64,000 bases of DNA from Undaria pinnatifida (GCA_012845835.1 JABAKD010000010.1:8427599-8491598); one strand, 5' to 3'; positions 30,507 through 43,039 are shown, numbered from the stretch's first letter. Notes: generated by a model not told the origin, from the letters alone. Program-made: numbers and translations.

Positions 30507-30964
30507 CTATGTTACTCACTAGAGATGAGCAACTAGCAATCATCAGCAAGGAGCACGTCAAGTAGGAAGCAACACAAGATTATTGGTCAGTCACGTACCA
30601 ACACTGGACCGCTTCCAGTTGACCGGCAAACGACCAAAACAGCAACGGAGACAGGCACCACGGCCACAACAAAGCACGCCTTTCACACTGCCTATACTTC
30701 TCTAAAGAGTCTTCTCGGGGAAAATAATAACTTGCCGATGCGATACCGGGACGAATGCATGCCACTGGTTTCTTCAGTGGATACCGTCTACTACTACTAA
30801 TACCTTCGCGTGGCGCAGCTTAACAACAGGAACGATTTTTCTCCTTGTTTTTTATGTCGAAAATTTATTTCCTGTTTTATGGTACACCCTCCCCATGCCA
30901 TAAGTCAGACGAAAAGCGTGTGTGTAAAAGAGCATCAGTGTGTTTGCTCTTGCTCGTACCTATA

Positions 30965-31230
30965 TTACTTGTGATACGGTATTCCCCTGGGAGCCTACCA
31001 AGGCGTAAGATGTGGGATACGGTTGGATATAAAAGGGTTTCACATGCCTTTGAAGGCATGTGCGTATAGGGGAATTAAACGCTATTCAGTTCGTCCGTGG
31101 CGTGTGTGCAACTAATACAAGAGCTTATCTAGTACAAGTGAGTGACCAATGTGGAACCTGCCTAGTAGAGAAACCTGCAAAGAAAGGGTTGGCCTGTGTC
31201 TGTAACAACCCCTTAATCTTATTATACATG
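30965..31230 (+). mobile_element. Solo LTR of the chromovirus family
   Basis: Matches the two LTRs at 38.3 and 43.6 kb but in the opposite orientation. It has GGGAGCCTA-CAAGGCGTAAG, a TATA box (GGATATAAAAGGGTTTCAC), CACATGCCTTTGAAGGCATG, CTATTCAGTTCGTCCGTGGC and GTCTGTAACA near the end. No internal retroelement sequence follows, so it looks like a recombination product. Borders are approximate and no target duplication is visible. Confidence 0.8.
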
Positions 31231-31630
31231 GCGTCGACGGCAGGACTTGCACGAGTACAAACTATGTCGATGTGGCCGAAGTCGTGTAAATCCACACCCT
31301 CGAGGCCGGGGACTCAGCCACTCGTAATGCTGCTGTGTGGCTTTTTCTGGCGCAGTAATCGTAATCACTACCTCCTCGTTTTAGTCATGCGTGCGCTTGC
31401 CACGTTTACCCATGTACGTATGTACCTACCGAAATTCAATAAAAATAAAGACACAACTATGATACCTACCGCGGTACCATGGGGATTTTTCTACAGTAAA
31501 TAAATGTTCTTTGTTTTGGGACAAAATTGACGCCAATTTGGAAATAATGTCTTGCTGCCAAGTTTTATTTTATCAACCTCTCCATACATCAAGATCCGAG
31601 GAATAACTGGAGAGTACCGTTCAAAATACA
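31231..31630. other. Intergenic, no feature recognised (31231-31630)
   Basis: AT-rich sequence after the solo LTR. Nothing seen except the repeat-associated block near 31530. Confidence 0.4.
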
Positions 31631-31639
31631 GAAAATTGC

Positions 31640-31845
31640 GCACTTACTTCTCGCTTGTGTCGCTCAGCCCTCATCCGCGTTCACGTCGAGGTGCGGAATT
31701 GATAAGGCAGGGTGAGGGGTTTTGGAGCCGCCCCTCGAAGACGGCGCTCGAACCAAGCGATTTGACCGAGAAATTGCAGTTTCGATAATCCTATACTGAG
31801 GCCGAGACGAACAAAACTCCTGGCCCAATCCCTGTCCCCTCGAAA
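31640..31845 (+). repeat. GC-rich dispersed repeat, copy 2 of 3
   Basis: Same family as 21095-21290; keeps CCGCGTTCACGTCGA and GCGCTCGAACCAAGC. A short upstream block with GCCAATTTGGAAATAATG (about 31530) also recurs before copy 3 (about 36970), so the full unit is longer than the GC-rich core. Confidence 0.7.
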
Positions 31846-31849
31846 ACAC

Positions 31850-32940
31850 GAATCATTTTATATATGGATACCTTGTCGTTTTCTTGCACCAGAGTATGCG
31901 ATGGAAACCCGAACACGTCTAGAGGGCTAGGTTTTGCCAAGGTGCCCGTCATTGCCCCGCTTCGCTTGCCTGCCCCCGCCATGGAAATCGACCGTTCGAC
32001 TGGTGTCGTTGTTTTGTGGATACGAGTACAGTGACATATGATGTAAACCTCCGGCCACGCTACCCCCTCCCTCGCACCTCCCTCCGCCCCCTCCCCCCGC
32101 CGAACATGTTGTCTTGGAGATTAAGCGGACATCGCTGGGGCTTGACACTTAATCAGTCGCGTTCTTTGTCCTCGACGTTCCTTTCGACAAGCGATGATTC
32201 CCCCTTGCCACCGGGGCCACTGTTGCGTCTTTCCTTACACGCATGTGATCGACGGTCTCCGCCAGACTACGTTGCACCAGGAACCACATGGCGGACACTT
32301 CCTTCTGAGGTCTCTCTTGTTGATTATTTTCAGACTGTGCGATTCATGTGCTCTGTCCAAACGAGCAGTCTATGCGCGCACGGCAGGTAATGCCCCCTCC
32401 TCCTGTGTATCGTCTGCTCTTGCCCCCCCCCCCCCTCAGCCTGCTGAACGTGCAATTCCCTCTCCCCCCCTCCCTTCCTCCCTCTCTCTCCCCCCCCTCC
32501 CCTCCCTCATTCTCTCATTCCCTCTGCCCACCAGCTAATTGGATGCCAACCTTTCAAAAACCAAGATCTTGAAAGAGGTTGCGAGGCGATGTCTGGATCG
32601 ATCGGTGCAAGCACGAAGGTCCTTGACCCTCTATCCACTTCAAAAAAATATCCTATGCAAATTTCAAGTACGTTGTCTCTAAGGACATGGATGCAGTTCT
32701 CGAAGGCTTAAGGATGCTCGGGCAGATAGGGAGCCGCCAGGAGCGGGCTCCCTCCAGGTCTCGCACAAGCTTCAGCTCTAATATTTGCCTTGGGCTATTG
32801 AGGCTGGAGGGTTTAAGACGGGCTAATGCCGTAAGAGAAGCCCGCTAGGCTACAACGTTTTTGGCCGCCGCCGCCGCCTATTTGTCTCCGACCGGGAAGA
32901 GCAGAGGGTTCCCGCGGGCGCAGCCGACGGAATCACGTGT
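31850..32940. other. Intergenic with a possible two-exon fragment
   Basis: A pyrimidine-rich tract (32398-32535) is bounded by GGCAG|GTAATG and CCACCAG|CTAATT and looks like an intron on the plus strand. The flanking short frames (TVRFMCSVQTSSLCAHG before it) show no known domain, so I do not call a gene. A GCC triplet tract lies at 32865-32878. Confidence 0.25.
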
Positions 32941-33066
32941 CCCTCTTGTCGTATGATACATGCACCGAAAACCATGTTGAAGGATTTAGGCCACTACTGT
33001 ATGCATGTTGTTCTGTATTGTTTTTTGCGAAATGTATGTATCTTAATCATACCGTGTATGATACAT

Positions 33067-33140
33067 ACAAGGGCTCCGCATGGGTGCTGGCATTCGTCGG
33101 CACCCATGCTCCGGGCAGGGCAGGGCAGGACTTCGACTTG
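33067..33140 (+). repeat. Hairpin-bearing repeat, copy 2
   Basis: ACAAGGGCTCC then a 14-bp stem with 4-nt loop (33078-33109) in which two pairs are G-T wobbles, then GGGCAGGGCAGGGCAGGACTTCGAC as in copy 1. Flanks otherwise differ. Confidence 0.75.
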
Positions 33141-33584
33141 CTCGATTCAATGTTCGACAGAGAGTAAAAACCGTTAACACACAACACATGATCTACGCGT
33201 GTAGAACTTAACGTAATGCCAAGATATTGATATAGACTACCAGCAAACTACTTACTACTTCTGTCGTTTCCTCCATTTTTCCGTTTGTTTCTCGCGTGAA
33301 TCCGATTCCGAGCTTCGTATGTATTTCGATCGGATAAATCCGAGCACACGGAGACTGACCCTCTCTCTAGTCTGGCCACGAAGAGACGTTTCGAGTTCGT
33401 TTCTTGACGTTTCGATTCAACCAAGCATCCAGGGCTAGCAGAGGGATGGCCAAATGTTTGCTGCATGTTCTCTACGTAACAACTGGCAGGCGCGCACTGA
33501 GCCAGCTTCAGCTACTACTACATGCATGCATGATACCACGAACTCATCTCCCCCCCCCCCCTTTGTTCCCCGCCCAGTTCGTTC

Positions 33585-34730
33585 AAACGCCCCACTTATA
33601 ATCGAAATCGGCCAGAGTAATAAACACTAATAAGCCATTGATATCACGTCATTATCTTTCTAGCCATCCATGACGTAGCTTTCATTCATCCCCCCTCCCC
33701 CCCTCCAACGCCTCCTCCTTCCCCACACCCCGCACGATCGCCTAGACCCAGCACCGCGCGTATAGTAGGCCCCTACATATATGATTAATACGCGCGATCG
33801 GAGGATTACACACAACGTTGCGAACATCAATATCGACCAAATCCTTGATTTTAATATTATATGTGACCTAAACCTCTTGAACCCCCCCCCCCCCCCCCGC
33901 CTTTTTTTTTTTTTTTCCCTCGCTTCCTCTTGCTTAAACGCCCCACCTACTATCGAAATCCGCCAGAGTAATAAACACTTCCACGCCCTGGATATCGCCT
34001 CGTTATCGATTTAGAGCCGTCCATGCCGCTGCTGTAATTACCACCCACCCCCGTCCCCAACGCCCCCTCCTTCCCCACCACCCGCACCATCGCCTAGACC
34101 TAGCACCACGCGTATAGCCAACCCCTACATCTATGCGACCTAAAGCCCTCCCCCCCCGCCCCCGCCCCCCCCCGCCACATTCCCCCCGCTCCCCCACAAG
34201 AAATATTTATAGTTTCCACGCACAACTTGACCTGCCCCACCCGTCCCCTCCCCCCCCCTCCCCCCCTCCCGCCCCCCTTTTTGATCAAAATCAGGCCCCC
34301 ACGTCCTTAAAAACTCCGCCCTCCCCTCACCGGATATTCGACTTACAGGATTCACTTGATAAACTGATGCATTTCCTTCCACAGCTGTCAGATTTTGTCC
34401 CCCTCAGAAACGGGTTATATATTTTCCGCGCACAGACTGCCTAACATCACCCTATTGACCCTGATAGCTACACTGTAGTTGCAAGGGGAGTCGCCGACCT
34501 ATATCCTTAATGAGGACACACAACCCGTAATACGCGCGATCGGAGTATCACACACAGCTTGCAAAGATGAGTTTCGACAAAATATTCGATCTCACAGCTG
34601 GGGTGTATTTTTATTTTTATAATAATATAATACGCGCGATCGGAGTATCACACACAGCTTGCAAAGATGAGTTTCGACGAAATCTTTGGTCTCACAGCAG
34701 CTGGTGGAGGGTATTTTTATTTTTATAATA
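33585..34730 (-). repeat. Dispersed repeat, inverted copy 2
   Basis: Reverse-complement copy of the 3050-4860 repeat, with C-runs in place of G-runs. A block of about 75 bp starting CGCGCGATCGGAGTATCACA occurs twice in tandem (about 34530-34610 and 34630-34710), each with GCTTGCAAAGATGAGTTTCG. It lies in the intergenic gap. Confidence 0.6.
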
Positions 34731-35314
34731 TCTACATCCGAGGCTCGCAGACCGACTGTGTCTCTGTGTGTATAGTGATCGTGGAGAGACTTGCTGACTG
34801 CATTCTAGGCGTGAAACACGGTGTCGCTGCCTCCGTCATTCAATTCCTCGAATTCCATTATATAATAATAATGCTGGTACGTGTTGCTGTAGACCACTCT
34901 CGTCTGGTCGATGGAATATTAGTAGTACTAGTAGTACGCGATGATAGCACTGACTCACAATTATTTCGACGGAGTCGGGTTTTCTCGCATACTTCTCGCA
35001 TACGGCAAACATTTGCAGTGCGAGCGCAGTTCAAATATTTGTTTGCATGATGATAGGTCGCACCAAAAAGCGATTTTGAGCCTATATCAGGTTGGCAAGA
35101 ACAAGCACGCTCAAAATAAGCGTGAGAAACACTTGAACAGCAACAACAGCACCAAACGCAATATTAATGGACGAATTAGAGCCATTTGTATGCAGGATTC
35201 AGGCTCCCCGGTTATAGGAACAATTAATTTCAAACAAAAATGTGGTGTTGAACGAAAAACGACATAATAATATGTGGAACTAAGACTGGCACGACTCGAG
35301 TATGATAACCAACT

Positions 35315-35740
35315 GTGGAAAAAAGCCTGAAATTAGGCCAAAACAGTGCGTATTTGACTCACTGGCATAAAGGTCGAATAATCATGGAATACTTGCTGTG
35401 CCCGAATAATCACCTCTTTGTCGCTTATGCGGCACCGAAAAAAAGTGCTGAAAATTCCGATTTCATCGCTTATTGGGTCAGAAACCTAAGCTCGATAATT
35501 ATTCGCGGGTTTTCTTGCATACTACTTGCGTAGGGCAAAAAATTGCCATGCGACCGCAATTCGTACCAAACGCTCGACCTCGGGATGAATCTATGCAGTT
35601 GGTGCCCAGAGCGTCACGATAAAGCAATTCGTGACTTAAGAAGGGCGGTCAAATCGCCATGTTCCGGCATACTAACAGCCGTATATATTGCCCACAACAA
35701 ATAAGTAAGAGCAATGAGCGCCAGCTTCGGCTTGACACAG
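35315..35740 (+). repeat. Dispersed repeat pair, copy 2
   Basis: Direct copy of 29570-30060 without its internal duplication. The end of both copies reads AGCAAT-GAGCGCC-GC-TCGGCTTG. Not coding. Confidence 0.8.
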
Positions 35741-35849
35741 AGTGATCTTGAATCGGAATGTAATGCCCCTTTTACTTCTTCTCTGTCTTTTCTACTCTAT
35801 TATTTTTCCCCATTGACTTGCGTCTGGCGTGCGTATGCGTAGTGATAGG

Positions 35850-36062
35850 TACCACGAGATATTTGTGCAGAAGATCCCTATTTTTTTATGATACTGCTAT
35901 ATCGTCGATTGCTGTGGCGCACAGGAGATATTGTCAAGAAGATCCCTATTACTCTGTATCATCGGTTAATTCCTGGCGAACACGACATGACATTTTCAAG
36001 AAGATCCCTTTATTGTATTATACTGTCGTCAATTAATTGCTGGCGCACACGATGTATTGACC
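35850..36062 (+). repeat. ~67-bp tandem repeat, three units
   Basis: AGAAGATCCCTATT/TTAT recurs at 35870, 35937 and 36000, each followed by a TCGTC/ATCGG..AATT..TGGCG-ACACGA segment. The units have diverged. Confidence 0.7.
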
Positions 36063-37055
36063 AGCAACAACAGCAGTCAATATCCAGCGCAATTCTTGGA
36101 ACCACACAAAAAAGCGTTCGAAACACTACTACCTTGAAAATCACACCTAACTTTAGAAGTGTATCCACGTTTCGTTTGTGGGGATAAATGACTAATTCCA
36201 CGATAGCCCCCGCCCAAAGCAGCGATTTTCTTGAACGAACGTTTCGGGGCTGCTCGACACAAGGAAGGATGTTATTGAAAGAAAAGTATCTACATATTTT
36301 ATTGTGTGCAAAAGGTCTATCGATCGATGACGTCGGGGTGTCTAGGGACACCGTGTTTCAGGAGATACGACCGGGCGCTGGTTTTGAAACCGGCGATTTC
36401 GTTCTAGAAAAGTTGGGGGGGCTACCGTAGAACGACTCAAATATACATGGAATTAATGTGGGATATTTATGATGCGGTCCTCAAAGACGGATGATGGATC
36501 GTGGAGCAGTAGTCTATATACGGAACGACTCTTTGGAGCGGCGATGAAAAAGACTGGCAAAACATTGTTTCTCGTGCTGCGATTTTTGAAAGCGACTCCG
36601 TTTGTTGTGTTTGTTTTCTATTTTTTTTCATGGTCTTGCCTGTTTTGTTGTGTTCTCGTGCCCGGTACGCTAGCATTTCACTTGCTTTATACCTTGATTT
36701 ATTGCGATTATTTGGTTTACTCTGTCTCACAGTCTGTGACCACAAACTAATAAGTTGTATCTCTCTAGGATGAAGAATCAGCACAGACACTGGGTGTAAT
36801 GATCTTGGTTAGGGAACGGCCCCCCTCGAAGACAACGAACGCTCGACCAAAGGCATTTAACCTTGAAATCCGATATCGAAAAGCAACGACACAGTCAGTC
36901 GTACGATGTGCACAATAGACCAAACGCTTCGGGGTGTGACCATGAAAACAGTGTGGTGGGGACGAAGTAAGCAGCCAATTTGGAAATTATGCCAACTTGG
37001 AAATAAATGTTTTCCCTTATGTTCTTTTCGTTCAAGTTCTGCAAATGCCAAGATC
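36063..37055. other. Intergenic, no feature recognised (36063-37055)
   Basis: Short frames on both strands only (the longest is about 110 codons on the minus strand). None has a recognisable motif. Confidence 0.4.
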
Positions 37056-37059
37056 CAAG

Positions 37060-37295
37060 AATAGCTTTGGGCGTATACCGCTCGAAATACAAAATTTTGC
37101 GCACTTCTCGCCTGTCTCGCTCAGCCCACGTACCTGACCCCGGCCAGGTCCGGAACGGATACGACAGGGTGAGGGGCGTTCGAGCCGCCCCCCGAAGACG
37201 GCGCTCGAACGAAGCTATTTTACGGAGAGTTCCGGTTCCGAGAATCGCATACTGAGGCCGAGATCGACAAAACTCCTGACCGAATCCCCCCCAAA
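37060..37295 (+). repeat. GC-rich dispersed repeat, copy 3 of 3
   Basis: Same family as 21095 and 31640, with ACCGCTCGAAATACAAAATT before the core (compare about 31615). A TA microsatellite follows at 37308-37325. Confidence 0.7.
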
Positions 37296-38270
37296 AAGAG
37301 TGATCACATATATATATATATATGTATGTGCTGCTCACTGCTGATGTCATTGTGCTCTGCTCTTTGCTGTTGTTGCGGCCCAACGCTGCCACCGCCCACT
37401 GTCCGCGAGCGCAAGACTGCGAGGAGCGAAGCCGGCCACCCCCTCCTTCCTCCCGCCCCTCTTAACGCCTGCGCCTGGGCGTCGCCTGTTGGTGGTGCTG
37501 TGTGTAGATCTGACTTGTGTGTTTTGTTCTCAAGACTAACTTTGTGTTTTGATGTGCTGTTCACAGTTGCAACAAAACCGTTCACTGCGAGCGAAATTAA
37601 CTAGAAGTTGCTGGGTTCGTGATTTGATTGTGTTATAAAAAACGTTCAAGGCCTGTAGTCCGTGAACAGCACCAGCGAGACAGGCAAGCAAACAAAGGCC
37701 GTTCACCACAAGACGGTAGATCGTGAAGATTGGAACCGGTGTACCGTACGTATTGGCCTGTTGGTTTGTTTGGGATTGCGCTGATTTTTTTACCCTCTAT
37801 GCCTTAAGCTGGCGTGGAAACCACTGCTATACCGCTTTATGGTTTCAGTTTCTCAGTCAGATAGCTTGGAGGTTCAGCTCGTAGAGACCCTTAGTAAAAC
37901 GAAGAAGTTCGTTTTTTCCCTGCAAAAATATGGAGAGAAGGGAAAAGGGAAGGGAGGCTATATTAGTAGTGGGGGTGTGCCCACCCGACCGCCCGACCGC
38001 CCGTAACATAGACCTTGCACGTGTCATATGTTTCACCCTTTTTTCTCTTTGCTCTTTGCACTCGGTCTGGTAAAACACACGGCCGCGGGGTTAAATGGAG
38101 ATCTTGCACATGGGGACACACTCGAGTTGGAACCCGTTCGTCTACTACCCGGGTACTCGACGGGTAGTACCCTGAACTATCACTTCCCGTTCGGGTACGA
38201 GTAATACCTAATACCCGCCGGGTATTTGAACTCGGATGCCCGGGTACCCGATATGATAAGATGAAGGGGC

Positions 38271-38534
38271 TGTTACAGACACAGGCCACACTTCGCAGGT
38301 TCTCTACTAGGCGGGTTCCATGTTGGTCACTCACTTGTACTAGATAAGCTCTTGTATTAGTTCCACACTCGCCACGGACGAACTGAATAGCGTTCAATTC
38401 CGCGAGGCAAAAGCATCATCCCCTTTTTCCTATACCTGCATGCCTTCAAAGGCATGTGAAACCTTTTTATATCCAGCCTCCAGCCGTATCCCATATTTCA
38501 CGCCTTGTTAGGCTCCCAGTGGAATACCATAACA
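38271..38534 (-). repeat. 3' LTR of the chromovirus
   Basis: On the minus strand TGTTATGGTATTCC ... GTCTGTAACA, with the TATA box GGATATAAAAAGG. Similarity to the solo LTR runs a further 20 bases past TGTAACA. Confidence 0.85.
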
Positions 38535-39150
38535 CTAGCCCACCCTGATGAGCCGTATAATATGCAGAAATATGGAAGATTTGGGGAAGCACCGGTTCCA
38601 CGATCTAGAACATGACTCAAAGATGCGGCTCTTCACAACCTACTCCCACACCTCTACCCTGCGAGGCCTCAGGGAAAATGCTACAGCAGAAAACCTCAAA
38701 CGAAGAACGGAAGACGAGGAAAAGGGTACAGAACACTCCAGCGAATGGCGCGATCGACAGGCGCGAGAGCTATCACTTCCGCAGACTAGCGAGGGAAACG
38801 GGGGCAGAGAAAAGGGAAAACGGGAACTATGCAGAAAAATAGAAGCAATAACAAAATTCGAAAGCGCTGGAGTCGAAGGCAGAAGAATCAAAAACCTCGC
38901 GAGCGAAACCCCAAGCGGTCACAAAAACGTACCAGAACGCGCTACGCACGAAACCCAATTCGCGCGCGGAATGGACCTCGTACCCCACCCTGCGGGGGCG
39001 ACGTCGAAACCGGGCGGAGATTTACCAGAAAAATCCCCCCAGGAAAACTGAATAAAAAACCAAGAACCAAAACGAATGTCCCCCGAAGAAGCAAAATTTG
39101 AAACCGATAAAACCGGATCAAAATACTCGAGGGCAGTGGTGGCCTGAACG
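38535..39150. other. Chromovirus 3' untranslated part
   Basis: Lies between the pol stop and the 3' LTR. Plus-strand frames of 167 and 90 codons cross it in two registers. They are charged and domain-free, so I read them as chance. Confidence 0.4.
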
Positions 39151-40148
39151 TCAACTCGCCACGTCCGGGCCTCGAGATTCATCTACGTTACTTTGAATCC
39201 CGCGTGCAACTGATCTACCCCGACGGAGTTGAAGGCACCAGGAACCTTGTACACCTCCTGTCGAAGTCGTGTAGTGAGCCGGAGAGAGCGGAAGCTTAAT
39301 CGGTCCCCGGTCGTCCAGAAAAAGTACCAAATATTCCCCGTCGCTGGATGTGCGAGCGCTGATTTTCCCAAACCACCACAAGCCGTCATCGGCTTTGTAC
39401 CAAAAATGGGCCCCATTGGGGAGCACCGTGGTGCTGTAGTGGCGTAACCAGTCAGCGCGCGGCACGCAGCCGTAGTCAGGTGCCAAGAAACGTTCGCCGT
39501 TAGCACGGGAAAGCTCCCGTTGTGCAGCTCCAATGCGCATCTGCCGATACAGGCGGTTGGTTTGGCGGTGTTGGTTTGGAGTGCCAGCCAAGTAGAGCAA
39601 GATCTGCTGGCGTGAGAGCTGGAGGTCCATCTCCCGTTCCCACGACGGGCGGGTGAGCCCAGTCCAATGCGTCTCGTACATCACCGCGATGGCACCACCC
39701 CTACCACGGATCGATTGATGGCCGGTGATCTTTTCCACCTTTAGCCGCTGGAGGGGCGCCGACACGTCGTCGTGGGCCACGTGATATGGGGGGGATTTTT
39801 CGTAAAATTGTTGAGCACGTACTGCGTCAACCCATCCGGAAGGTACGTAGGCATGTCGCCGCGGTCGTGGAGGTTGGTGCAGGGCTTGCATAGCTCGACG
39901 GAGACGCGGCGGTGCGCATCCGCGCCGGGCATGTCTGTGGGGAGGTCCAAATAGAGGAGCGTATCCCCGAGAGCTGAACCGTCCGGTGCGTCGCTAGAGG
40001 GACAGGGGCCCACGGCAAGGGTCTTGTAGGAGCCCGTCCAATTTAGCGCGAATTTGGTCATGAGCACCTTTGCATCCGTGCCGGCTTTCGCGCCTTGGCG
40101 AATAGTGGAGGCCGTATTATACAGCAAAACCCAATTTACCCACAACAA
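39151..40148 (-). pseudogene. Integrase C-terminus: GPY-like motif, chromodomain and Tudor-like segment
   Basis: FALNWTGSYKTLAVGP is the GPY/F-type motif. After a frameshift near 39800 the chromodomain-like part reads LKVEKITGHQSIRGRGGAIA, then YETHWTGLTRPSWERE. It is followed by a segment with HFWYKADDGLWWFGKISA and YLVLFLDDRGPIKLPL, which looks like a Tudor/SH3-like barrel. The stop is at 39151. Confidence 0.8.
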
Positions 40149-41347
40149 AGTTGGGAACCCGGCGCAAAGCGTCCGAGAGGGCTAAGTTTCGCCGTTTCAC
40201 GCGGGAAACTGTTAAGGCATGCATCTCGCGAACAATATCGTTGGCGCGCTGTTGGCGTTCTGATGCCCGGCCGCAGTATGCGAGGTGGTCGCGGGCCAGA
40301 CTCTGATCCCCGGGGACCCCGGAGCGGTCGAAAATAGTGAGAGAGAGGCGCGGGAGCCTGCCCAGGTGAACTTCGTTGGGGGGCAGTCCAGTGGCGGCAC
40401 TGACCGAATTGTTGCAGGCGAACTCCACGTGCGGTAACTGCGCATCCCAATCGTCTTGTCGTTCGTTGACGACCGTAGCCAGAATTTGGGCCATTGTGTG
40501 GTTAACGCGCTCCACACCACCGTTGCCCCTTGGATGGTAGGAGCTGGTGGCGATTTTTCGAGCACCAAGAAGCTCATATACGACGTGTGAAAGCTTGGAG
40601 CAGAACTGGACGCCGTCGTCCGAAAGGATGCTACGTGGACACCCTCAAAGGGGAATGTACCGGTTGATAAGAATGTTGGCCGTGCTTCCAGCTGTAAATT
40701 CAGCGGCGGTGATGACGAGCATGTCCGCACGACGGCTAAAGCGGTCGGTGAAGAGCAAAATATAGGTGTTACCCCGGGGTGTGACCGGCAATGGCCCAAA
40801 ATAGTCCACGCTTACCGCACTGCCCGGCCCCGGAGGGAGGGGAATCAAAATGATGCTTACCGCAATGCCCGGCCGCGGAGGGAGGGGTATCAAAATGATG
40901 GGTTATCAAACCGTCAGTCGCGGTATCTTCCGCGCTTGGCACTTCAAGCAATGGCACAACCACCAGTGGGTGCATATGCTCATTTCTATCCACCATTAGA
41001 AACGCTTGAGCACGTAAAGTGTACGTGCCGTGCCTAGATGGCAGAAAGCAGTCGAATGGCAGGCTTGAATGATCCAAGGGCGCATGAGTAGCGGCACGTA
41101 AATACGGATTGGTTCGTCGCCCAAAAGGCAAGCCTCGCGCCCCGTAGGCCGTAAGGAGTAGTGGACCGGGATTGGATTGCGGACGAGGAGGACAATGCCC
41201 TCGTCGGTAGTATGGAGGCGGTCTTTGCCAGCGAGCTCTTGGATCTCCGAGAATGGGGAGCGCTGGTGGGAGGGGAAACGCGCTAAGACTTCGGTGGGCA
41301 AGGCCAATGGCCGGCCGAGAAGAATGTATCGTATTACGGCGTGGCAC
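40117..41347 (-). pseudogene. Integrase: HHCC zinc finger and DDE core, with two stops
   Basis: The zinc finger has CHSTAFCHLGTARTLYVLKR followed after a TAA (40996-40998) by WWIEMSICTHWWLCHCLKCQ. The core has VSVDYFGPLPVT (Asp), LSDDGVQF (Asp) and HPRGNGGVERVNH (Glu), split by a TGA at 40645-40647. A 44-bp tandem duplication lies between finger and core (about 40820-40905). The frame breaks again near 40135. Confidence 0.85.
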
Positions 41348-41686
41348 GTAGGCTCTGCACGTTGCTCTCTCTCCCAGTCGGCGTGCGAATAACGCTCACG
41401 GAACCACCAAAGTGTAGTTCGGAGCAGCGTCGAGGGCGTCCAAATCGGTCGTACAGGGGGAGGGGCACTCCGAAGGGGTCGAGAGCCCTAAAAGCAGGAG
41501 TCCCAAAGGCTCCGCTCGGTCGCGTTCAGACGGGATTGGTACCGTCGGGACAGGCGTTGGGGCTCGAGATGTGCTCGGGGCGGCAGCCAAAGGCAGCCGA
41601 GGGCGCGAAACGCGCGGCGGAGGGTCGACCCGAGAGGAACACGTCCGCGGAACCCTGCCGGGACCGGAACCATAGTCAACGGCAGG

Positions 41687-43006
41687 CTACGCGGCGCCGG
41701 CCGCAGCGGCTGTTCTTCGGCGCGTCCGAGTGGAGATGCGCCCCGTAGGCGGCAGTGCCACTGAAGAATCCGATGGGGGCGTAGAGGCCCGCGGGGGTAA
41801 CTCTGGCGGGGTAGCCCCGGAGGGCACCGCGAAAACCGGAGTGAAAATGGCGTCGGCGGCAGGCCAAAAAGGCGCGCGGCCGAGGCGGTCATCACCGGTA
41901 CCGACGAAAGCAGAAACACTGACGACGAATCTCCCGGTGGGAGCAGAAAGCTCGTCAATCCTCATACGTGGCCCGTGTGCGCGAAAACCGTGAAAATCAG
42001 TGGAGGTAAGGGGGAGCCCACCCAAGACGGCGCTATCGCGTTGGGGCACAAGCTCACCCAAGCAAATGCCGAGGATCGATGTGGAGGAGGTGAGCAGGCC
42101 GCAAGCCCTGAGGAGGTATATGGCCTCATCGTCGATAGGGATGAAGCGGCTAGAACCGCTGCGGTCGTGCTCAGTCGCCGGCTGTGGCAACCGCGAGAGG
42201 AAGTCAGCATTACCAAATGCGATTCCTTTTCGGCACTCTAGTGTGTAGTCAAACGCGGTAAGATACTTGAGCCACCTCTGGACTCGCACGTTGTGATCTC
42301 CAACTTTTCCGATATTTTCCAGAGCCTTGTCCGAGAAAATGCGAAACTTCGTACGCCATACATAGCCTCGAAGGCGCTTGATCACCCATACGATGCTGCC
42401 TGCTTCCAAATCGAGCGGCGTCCAATGTCTTTCCGAGTCGAGGGTAGCGCGACTAACACAGGTAATGGGCCTCACGGAGCCGTCGGGCTGGTATTGCCCT
42501 AGCGTAGCGCCAAAGCCGTCGATGCTGGCGTCGCAGTACACCCGAAAAGGACGGGAGCCGTCCTCCACGGCGTCCCAATCGGAAAAGACCAGGACCGGTG
42601 GAGCGGCAAGCTCCGCGAACATGTCACGCACGATGACTTCCATGCTCGGCGTGAACAAAAATTTGACACTCTTCTTGAGGCGGGCCGTGATTGGTCGAGT
42701 CCGTTTGGACATATCTGGCAAAAACTTTCGGTAGTACGAAAGGCCACCTAGGAGACAGCGCAGCTGCTTCAGATCACGGGGCATGGGCATGAGGATCAAA
42801 GCCGACACTTTCTTGGCGTTTGGGCGTGCGCCCGCGGGCGAGATGGAGTGGCCCGGGAAATCGGCATCCGTCACGCCGAGTCTGGCTTTCGAGGAGGAGA
42901 GCTTAAGGTTGTGCTTGCGTAGTCGCTCGAAGAGGGCACGGATGGTTTTAATGTGGGTCGACGGGTCTGAATCGAACACGATCACATGTGTCCAGGTATG
43001 CCGCAA
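41687..43006 (-). pseudogene. RT thumb and RNase H region
   Basis: An open frame of 439 codons. LRKHNLKLSSSKARLGVTDA and FPGHSISPAGARPNAKKVSA are the RT connection; LRCLLGGLSYYRKFLPDMSK is the typical gypsy thumb; FRVYCDASIDGFGATLGQYQ and DSERHWTPLDLEAGSIVW are RNase H; NADFLSRLPQP ends it. The Pro/Ser/Arg-rich tail is a linker toward integrase. Confidence 0.9.
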
Positions 43007-43039
43007 CCTGCAAGCCCTTCGTAACCTCGTTGATTACCT

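Noticed and set aside
32180-32700. A small plus-strand gene with one intron
   Set aside because: Splice-like borders around a pyrimidine tract, but the flanking frames are short and carry no recognisable motif.
38548-39051. 167-codon plus-strand frame in the chromovirus 3' region
   Set aside because: Antisense to the element, charged and domain-free, with competing frames of similar length in the same bases.
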